Positions 58,616 through 64,000 of a stretch of 64,000 nt of DNA are shown piece by piece; the first letter of the stretch is position 1, and the number at the start of each line of letters is the position of its first letter. A program made the translations under genes and the position numbers. A model generated the notes under the pieces. That model searched no databases, was not told the DNA's origin, and worked only from the letters and a program-made list of their open reading frames with translations. The DNA comes from Embleya hyalina (GTDB lineage: Bacteria; Actinomycetota; Actinomycetes; Streptomycetales; Streptomycetaceae). The stretch is from positions 252,888 through 316,887 of the forward strand of contig NZ_BIFH01000015.1 of the NCBI RefSeq assembly GCF_003967355.1. Direction: 5' to 3'.

Positions 58616-59191
58616 ATGACAGGCTTGGACGAGGCGCTGCCGGTCGACCATCGACTCGGGCAGGTCTACCGGTACGGCGGCGGCTTCATGGGCGTCGCAC
58701 TGATCGTGTTCGGCGTCCTGGGCTTCACGAACAACGTCGGCTTCTTCTCCACCACCGGACGCCAGGTCGCGGGCATGTCGACCAACGGCGCGCTCAGCCT
58801 GATCTCGGTCGTGGTCGGCGCGATCCTGATCATCGGCGCGATCATCGGCGGCAACACCGCCTCGACGGTGAACATCGTGGTCGGCGCGCTGTTCGTGATC
58901 AGCGGCTTCGTGAACCTGGGCCTGATCGGCACGCCCGACATCAACTACCTGTCCTTCAAGATGCCGAACGTCATCTTCAGCTTCGTGGTCGGTCTGCTGG
59001 TGATGACCTTCGGCCTGTACGGGCGGGTCAGCGGCCATCTGCCGCACGACAACCCGTACTGGCGCGCACGCCACCCGGACGAGGCGGCCCGCGAGGACGC
59101 CTTCCGCAGCCGGGCCTCGGTGCTCGCCCGCGACGGCGCTTCCGCGGTCGGGACGAGCCCGTCCCGACCCGGCATCGCCGGCGGCCACTGA
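58616..59191 (+). CDS. DUF4383-type membrane protein
   Basis: 191 residues with four hydrophobic helices: GGGFMGVALIVFGVLGF, ALSLISVVVGAILIIGAII, ASTVNIVVGALFVISGFVNL and VIFSFVVGLLVMTFGLYG. Features typical of DUF4383 include the glycine-rich helices and the HLPHDNPYWRA tail region. GGGAGG lies six bases before ATG 58616. It has no assigned function. Confidence 0.85.
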   Translation: MTGLDEALPVDHRLGQVYRYGGGFMGVALIVFGVLGFTNNVGFFSTTGRQVAGMSTNGALSLISVVVGAILIIGAIIGGNTASTVNIVVGALFVISGFVNLGLIGTPDINYLSFKMPNVIFSFVVGLLVMTFGLYGRVSGHLPHDNPYWRARHPDEAAREDAFRSRASVLARDGASAVGTSPSRPGIAGGH

Positions 59192-59218
59192 GCCGCCCGG
59201 CGGGCGATCACCGTACGC

Positions 59219-59258
59219 GAAGGCGCCGGAACGCAGACCATCCCGTTCCGGCGCCTTC
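59219..59258. terminator. Bidirectional terminator between DUF4383 gene and MFS exporter
   Basis: A perfect 15-base stem, GAAGGCGCCGGAACG (59219-59233) with its complement (59244-59258), closes a 10-base loop; flanking bases nearly extend it. It lies between convergent stops, 28 and 31 bases away. Confidence 0.88.
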
Positions 59259-59288
59259 CCGCGTACTCGCCCCCGCGGCCCCGCACGC

Positions 59289-60806
59289 TCAGTGCCCGGC
59301 CGCCCCCTCCGCGCCGGGCGGGCGCTCGAAACGCGGCATCAGGAAGGCCAGGCCCCACGCGATGGCCAGCGCGGCGGCGCTGCCGAGGGCGCCGACCGTG
59401 AACGCGTCGTCGAATACCCCGCGCACCGCGTCCAGGGTGTGTGCGGCGGGCACGTTGTCCTCCACATGGGTGAAGAACAGCGTCCCGAACAGGGCCACCC
59501 CCAGCGCCCCCGCGAGTTGCTGCACCGCGTTGAGCACGCCGGAGGCCGAGCCGACCTCGTGATCGGCCACCCCGGCCAGCGCGATCCCGAAGAACGGCGC
59601 CATCAGCAGCCCGAACCCGAAACCCGCGACGGCGGTCGCCGGCAGCAGGATCCAGGTGTTCACCGGGCCGTCGTGCATCGTGATGGTGGCCGCGGTCCCG
59701 AGCACCCCGAGCAGCCCGACCACCAGGCCCGCGTGCAGCACCCGACGGCCGTACTTCGCGGCGAGCACGGCCCCCGCCAGGCCCGCGCCGACCGTCGAGC
59801 CCAGCGACCACGGGATCAACGCGAGCGCCGCGTGCGTCGCCGACCAGTCCAGGCCGATCTGGAGATAGACGCCGAGCACGAGCATCAGGCCGATCATCGA
59901 GGCGAACATCATCAGCCCGACCGCCAGGGCTCCGGTGAACGCACGATTGGCGAACAGGCTGACCTCGACCAGCGCGTCGCGGCCCGCGCGGGTGGTGCGC
60001 ACCTCGTACCAGGCGAACAGCGCGAGCACTGGCAACGAGGCCGCCAGGCAGACGAACGTCCAAGCGGGCCAGCCCTCTTCGCGGCCCTGGACGAGCGGGT
60101 AGACGAGCAGCATCATCGCCGCGGTGACCAGGACGACGCCGACGAGGTCGAGGCCGGGTCGACGGGTGGTCGTGCTCGGCTCGGGCCGGGGCACCACGCG
60201 GGCGCCGGCGGCCAGGGCGAACAGGCCCAGCGGCACGTTCACCATGAACACCGCGCGCCAACCGAGGCCGAACAGGTCGGCGTCCATGACCACGCCGCCC
60301 AGGATCGGGCCGAGCACCGCGGCCAGCCCCATCGAGGGGCCGAACACCGCGAACGCGGCGCCGACCTCGCTCTCGTCGAACATGTCCCGGATCAGGCCGA
60401 GCGCCTGCGGCACCATCATCGCCGCGGCCAACCCCTGCAGGCCGCGGGCCCCGATCAGCATCTCCGGCGACTGCGCCAGCCCGCACAGCGCGGAGGTGAC
60501 GGTGAACGCGGTCACCCCCATCAGGAACATCCGCCGCCGGCCCAGGATGTCGCCCAGGCGGGCGCCGGTGATCAGGAACATCGCGAACGCGAGCGTGTAC
60601 GCGGCGGAGAACCACTGGAGGTGGGTGGAATTGCCGCCGAGCGCGTCCCGGATGCCGGGACCGGCGACGTTGACGATCGTCGCGTCGAGCAGGTCCATGA
60701 TGTCGGCGCCCATGACCACCGCGAGGCCGATCCAGCGCAATCGGTAGGACGCGCGTTTGCCCGTCTCGGCCGCGACCGGCGCGGCGTTGGTGACGTCGGT
60801 GTCCAT
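59289..60806 (-). CDS. MFS drug exporter, EmrB/QacA (DHA2) type
   Basis: 505 residues and about 14 hydrophobic segments. Motif D1 is MDLLDATIVNVAGPGI, motif A is GARLGDILGRRRMFLMG, and motif C-like FGPSMGLAAVLGPILGG is in helix 5. GGGGGAG precedes ATG 60806. It is divergent from a TetR regulator across an operator-rich 177-base gap, the common drug-pump/repressor arrangement. A second DHA2 pump of the same type sits at the left end of the window, but the two do not look like recent duplicates. Confidence 0.92.
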   Translation of the reverse strand: MDTDVTNAAPVAAETGKRASYRLRWIGLAVVMGADIMDLLDATIVNVAGPGIRDALGGNSTHLQWFSAAYTLAFAMFLITGARLGDILGRRRMFLMGVTAFTVTSALCGLAQSPEMLIGARGLQGLAAAMMVPQALGLIRDMFDESEVGAAFAVFGPSMGLAAVLGPILGGVVMDADLFGLGWRAVFMVNVPLGLFALAAGARVVPRPEPSTTTRRPGLDLVGVVLVTAAMMLLVYPLVQGREEGWPAWTFVCLAASLPVLALFAWYEVRTTRAGRDALVEVSLFANRAFTGALAVGLMMFASMIGLMLVLGVYLQIGLDWSATHAALALIPWSLGSTVGAGLAGAVLAAKYGRRVLHAGLVVGLLGVLGTAATITMHDGPVNTWILLPATAVAGFGFGLLMAPFFGIALAGVADHEVGSASGVLNAVQQLAGALGVALFGTLFFTHVEDNVPAAHTLDAVRGVFDDAFTVGALGSAAALAIAWGLAFLMPRFERPPGAEGAAGH

Positions 60807-60854
60807 CGTCTCCCCCGTCTCCCCTTCTGCTGTGCATGACTGTGACCCGGTATT

Positions 60855-60940
60855 CGAACACCGTTCGTGAATCGAACAGTGTTTCCGTCTTCGAACACTG
60901 TTTTAGATGCGAACACTGTTCGAGTCAAGTACAGTGTTCG
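60855..60940. promoter_or_regulatory. Run of five TetR-type operators between exporter and regulator
   Basis: Five sites related to CGAACACTGTTCG: 60855-60867, 60873-60884, 60892-60904, 60910-60922 (perfect dyad) and about 60929-60940 (complementary orientation of the half-site). Spacing is 18 or 19 bases. The exporter start is at 60806 and the TetR GTG at 60984. Confidence 0.85.
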
Positions 60941-60983
60941 TAAAGTCGCAGGATCCGTGAGACCTGGTCGAGGAGGTGGCGCC

Positions 60984-61706
60984 GTGTCCGAGGCTCCCGA
61001 AGTACCCCTGCCGCCGTGGCGCACGACGCCCAAGGCCCGGGGAGCGCGCAAACCGGCGATGTCGCAGGAGGCGATCGTCACCGCTGCGCTGGAGATCATC
61101 GACGCGGAGGGCATGGACGCGCTGAGCATGCGTCGAGTGGCCCAGCGCTTCGAGACGGGGGCGGCGTCGCTGTACGCCTACGTCGCCAACAAGGACGAAC
61201 TCGTCGAACTCGTGGTGGACCGGGTCAACGGGGAGGTGCAGGTCCCGGTCGCGGATCCCGAGCGCTGGCGCGAGCAGCTGCGCGAGACGATGTTCGCGAT
61301 CCGCGACGTCTACGCGGCACATCGCGACCTGGGCCGGGCCCTGATCGGCACGGTGCCGATGGGACCCAACTCGCTCCACTCGTCGGAGCGGCTGCTGGCC
61401 ATCCTGCGCGCGGGCGGACTGTCCAAGCGGGTCTGCGCGTTCGCCGTCGACGTGTTGTCCATGTACACCGTGATGTCCGGCCTCGAACTGGGCGGCCCGG
61501 ACGCCGGGCACGGCTCGACCGACGCCGAGCGCGGCGCCTACTACGCGCGGATCCAGGAATACTTCCTGTCCCTGCCCGCGGCCCGCTTCCCCACGCTGGC
61601 CTCGCTGGGCGCCGAGTTGACCAGCGGCGACGGCGACGAGCGCTTCGCGTTCGGGATCGACGTGCTGCTGCTCGGCCTGATCGCGTACTCCGAACGGGAG
61701 TCCTGA
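60984..61706 (+). CDS. TetR-family repressor
   Basis: About 240 residues. The N-terminal HTH reads MSQEAIVTAALEIIDAEGMDALSMRRVAQRFETGAASLYAYVANKDEL, followed by a TetR_C (tetracycline-repressor-like) ligand domain. GTG 60984 has AGGAGGTGG six bases upstream. The long Pro-rich N terminus before the HTH is ordinary in actinomycetes. It is divergent from the DHA2 exporter and very likely binds the repeated dyads between them; the inducer is unknown. Confidence 0.92.
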   Translation: MSEAPEVPLPPWRTTPKARGARKPAMSQEAIVTAALEIIDAEGMDALSMRRVAQRFETGAASLYAYVANKDELVELVVDRVNGEVQVPVADPERWREQLRETMFAIRDVYAAHRDLGRALIGTVPMGPNSLHSSERLLAILRAGGLSKRVCAFAVDVLSMYTVMSGLELGGPDAGHGSTDAERGAYYARIQEYFLSLPAARFPTLASLGAELTSGDGDERFAFGIDVLLLGLIAYSERES

Positions 61707-61803
61707 CCGGCGTCGGGACCGTCGCGCCGGCTCCCCGCCGATAGGGGTGGAGCAGCATGGGGAACAGGGACCACGGCACGGTCCGACGTTCTCGGGAGGC
61801 TTC

Positions 61804-62901
61804 ATGTTCGACATCGGGGAATTCAAGGCCGGACCGCGCAACGCCATCACCGACGTGGCCGGGCTGCGGGTCGGGCACGCGGCGTACACCGACGCGGGCG
61901 CGATGACCGGGACCACCGTCCTGCTCGGTCCGGTCGGCGGCTTCGTGGCGGGAGTGGACGTGCGCGGCGGCGCGCCGGGCACACGCGAGTTGGACGCGCT
62001 CGACCCTCGCAACCTGGTGCCGCGGATCGAGGCGATCGTGCTCAGCGGGGGCAGCGCGTTCGGGCTCGACGCGGCGGGCGGGGCGGTGGCGTGGCTGGCC
62101 GAGCGCGGGCGGGGGTTCCCGGTCGGCGCCGAGCCGTACCAGGTGGTGCCGGTGGTGCCCGCGGCCTCGCTGTTCGACCTCGGGCGCGGCGGCGACTGGC
62201 GGCGCCGACCCGACGCGGCGCTCGGGCGGGCGGCGATCGCGGCGGCGGACGCCGAGCCGGAGCACGCGCCCGTGCCGACGGGCAGCGTGGGCGCGGGCAC
62301 GGGGGCGATGGTCGGCGGGCTGCGCGGTGGGGTGGGTACGGCGAGCGTGGTGCTGCCCGGCGGGGTCACCGTCGCCGCGCTCGCGGTGGTCAACGCGGCC
62401 GGGTCGCCGGTCGACCCGATCGGCGGGCTGCCCTACGCGGTCGGCCTGGGCCTGCCGGGCGAGTTCCCGCTCTCCCCGCCCGAACACGCCGAGCACGCCG
62501 CCGCGTTGACCCGCGCGGCCGCCGCGGCGCAGACCCCGCCCTCGCTCAACACCACGATCGGGATCGTCGCCACCGACGCGACGCTGACCAGGTCCCAGGC
62601 GCAGAAGGTGGCGGGCGTCGCGCACGACGGGCTGGCCCGGGCGATCCGTCCCGTGCACACCCTCTACGACGGCGACACGATCTTCGCGGTGTCCACGGCC
62701 CGTGTCCCGCTGCCCGCGCCCGACCCGACCACGCCCTACGGGGTCAACGAGGAGGCCGCCGCGCTGACCCTGCTGCACGCCGCAGCGGCGGACGTGTTCG
62801 GCCGCGCCGTCCTGCACGGGGTGCTCGCGGCGAAGCGCGGCGGGTCGGTGCCGGCGTACCGCGATCTTTATCCGAATTCCACCTGTCGATACGACGGGTG
62901 A
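61804..62901 (+). CDS. P1-family (S58) self-processing peptidase
   Basis: 365 residues of the DmpA/BapA-type Ntn-like fold: KAGPRNAITDVAGLRVGHA at the start, the glycine-rich SGGSAFGLDAAGGAVAWLAERG, VGAGTGAMVGG and ALAVVNAAGSPVD. The likely processing site is SLNTTIGIVATDA, where cleavage before Thr would expose the nucleophile of the beta subunit. These enzymes are aminopeptidases or cyclise peptides. GGGAGG lies about five bases before ATG 61804. It starts 97 bases after the TetR gene. Confidence 0.88.
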   Translation: MFDIGEFKAGPRNAITDVAGLRVGHAAYTDAGAMTGTTVLLGPVGGFVAGVDVRGGAPGTRELDALDPRNLVPRIEAIVLSGGSAFGLDAAGGAVAWLAERGRGFPVGAEPYQVVPVVPAASLFDLGRGGDWRRRPDAALGRAAIAAADAEPEHAPVPTGSVGAGTGAMVGGLRGGVGTASVVLPGGVTVAALAVVNAAGSPVDPIGGLPYAVGLGLPGEFPLSPPEHAEHAAALTRAAAAAQTPPSLNTTIGIVATDATLTRSQAQKVAGVAHDGLARAIRPVHTLYDGDTIFAVSTARVPLPAPDPTTPYGVNEEAAALTLLHAAAADVFGRAVLHGVLAAKRGGSVPAYRDLYPNSTCRYDG

Positions 62902-63024
62902 CGCTTCGGCGAATTCCCAAACCCGGTCGCGGCCCGGCGTCGGAGCCGGCCTATCATCTTCGATTCGAGGACGAGTTTTCCCGTTTCCGAAGGGGCTCGA
63001 AAAACCGACGGAGCGGTTGCCGAC

Positions 63025-63903
63025 ATGGGTCACGTGGACCATTTCCAGTACGGGGCGCTGACCCCGGTCATCGCCTACCTCATGTCGTGTCTCGGATCGG
63101 CGCTCGGGTTGTTGTGCACGACGCGGGCCCGCGCGGTGCGCGGTTGGGTTCGGGCGCGCTGGCTGGTCCTGGGCGCGGCGTCGATCGGCGGTACCGGAAT
63201 CTGGGTCATGCATTTCATCGGCATGCTCGGTTTCTCGGTGCGCGGCACGCCGATCCGCTACGACGTGTCCAAGACGATCGCCTCGCTCGTGCTCGCGGTG
63301 ATCGTGGTCGGCGTCGGCATGGCCATCGCGGGTCGGCGCAACGCGGGATGGACCGGCCTGGTGCTGGGCGGCGTGGTCACCGGCGGCGGCGTGGCGAGCA
63401 TGCACTACATGGGCATGGCCGCGCTGAGCCTGGACGGCAGGATCCACTACGACACGCTGCGGGTGACGTTGTCGATCTTGATCGCGGTGGTCGCGGCCAC
63501 CGCCGCGTTGTGGGCCGCGCTGCACGTGAGCGGATTCGCGGCGACCGGGGGCGCCGCGTTGATCATGGGCGTGGCGGTCAGCGGAATGCACTACACGGGA
63601 ATGTCGGCGATGAGTGTGCGTACCGAGGGTGCGCACGGGTTGGCACACGGTGTGGAGGCGACGCAATTCCTCGCGCCGTTGATCACCGGCATCAGCCTTT
63701 TCACGGTGATCACGTTGTTCATGGTGGCCCTGTCGCCGTCCGCCGACGAGATCCGGGAAGAAGCCGAACTCAGCGCCCGGCTGGCCCGGTTGGAAGACAA
63801 TCGGGGGACCTCGTTCGCGTCCGGGAATGCCGAAGGCGGGCGCGTATCGCATCGGCGGCGCGGCGAAAACGATCCCCGGGATTACTTCCGCAGCGGACGC
63901 TGA
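63025..63903 (+). CDS. MHYT-domain membrane sensor protein
   Basis: 292 residues with about seven hydrophobic helices. Three copies of the MHYT motif are present: WVMHFIGMLGF, SMHYMGMAALS and GMHYTGMSAMS. These His and Met residues lie at membrane faces and are thought to bind copper and sense a diatomic gas or redox change. The C-terminal cytoplasmic tail (EIREEAELSARLARLEDN...) is short, charged and has no GGDEF or kinase domain, so it must act through a partner. The stand-alone form is frequent in Streptomyces. Confidence 0.9.
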   Translation: MGHVDHFQYGALTPVIAYLMSCLGSALGLLCTTRARAVRGWVRARWLVLGAASIGGTGIWVMHFIGMLGFSVRGTPIRYDVSKTIASLVLAVIVVGVGMAIAGRRNAGWTGLVLGGVVTGGGVASMHYMGMAALSLDGRIHYDTLRVTLSILIAVVAATAALWAALHVSGFAATGGAALIMGVAVSGMHYTGMSAMSVRTEGAHGLAHGVEATQFLAPLITGISLFTVITLFMVALSPSADEIREEAELSARLARLEDNRGTSFASGNAEGGRVSHRRRGENDPRDYFRSGR

Positions 63904-64000
63904 TCCGCGCTTCGGTATTCCGGTCGTCCGGTTGTCGCGCGGGGTCCCCGGAGCGGGTGCGGGCCGGGGCGGGGCGGTCGGGACGGCCCGGGATAACGCT
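63904..64000. other. Window end, no gene seen
   Basis: About 100 GC-rich bases after the MHYT-domain gene without a recognisable coding start, RNA gene or repeat. Confidence 0.3.

Overview
High-GC actinomycete chromosome, most likely a Streptomyces-like genus. Supporting signs are the GC bias at third codon positions, a principal-type sigma factor, DUF4232 and XRE-membrane proteins, rare in-frame TTA (bldA-type) codons, and GTG/TTG starts behind strong GGAGG sites. The window is a secondary-metabolite gene cluster of about 38-40 kb (roughly 14.9-54.9 kb) between housekeeping and transport genes.

Left flank (1-14.9 kb): truncated penicillin-acylase-family gene, K+/H+-type antiporter, MFS transporter, FmdB-type zinc-ribbon protein, methylthioadenosine phosphorylase, SAF-domain protein, mscL, a sigma-70 family factor with a coupled small protein, an EmrB/QacA-type exporter, a GNAT acetyltransferase, a cupin, an XRE-type membrane protein, a DUF4232 lipoprotein and tRNA-Arg(CCU).

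Cluster: a NarL-type two-component pair (14.9-16.9 kb). Then a long minus-strand block: MaoC-like dehydratase, SbnB-like enzyme, CrtI-like FAD oxidoreductase, ketoreductase, chain-length factor, ketosynthase, ACP, ABC exporter pair, MbtH protein, NRPS-B, NRPS-A and SbnA-like enzyme. A divergent NRPS-C follows on the plus strand, then a SARP activator, an orphan LuxR protein, an MMPL exporter and an Sfp-type phosphopantetheinyl transferase. SbnA plus SbnB make L-2,3-diaminopropionate (Dap). The KS/CLF/ACP/KR/DH set resembles the highly reducing type II PKSs that make polyene or cinnamoyl acyl groups, and the CrtI-like oxidase fits the cinnamoyl variant. The predicted product is therefore a Dap-containing, polyenoyl- or cinnamoyl-capped peptide.

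NRPS layout read from motifs: NRPS-A = C-A-T-E-C-A-T (two near-identical A-T units); NRPS-B = C-A(Thr)-T-C-A(Ile/Val-like)-T-TE; NRPS-C = C-A(Gly)-T-C-A-T-TE. Two separate synthetases end in a thioesterase, which is unusual and suggests branching or two products.

Regulation is unusually legible. Arrays of GTCAG-type heptamers with exact 11-bp spacing, the classic SARP operator architecture, lie before the ACP/PKS genes, before sbnA, before NRPS-C and before the PPTase. A fifth array, in reversed orientation, lies before the dehydratase. The SARP gene, the sbnA-like gene and the histidine kinase each carry a TTA codon, implying bldA control.

Right flank (55-64 kb): secreted trypsin-like protease, sensor kinase, Rieske protein, DUF4383 membrane protein, an exporter/TetR divergent pair with a run of five operator-like palindromes, a P1-family peptidase and an MHYT-domain protein. 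No insertion sequence, CRISPR array, rRNA or replication origin was seen.
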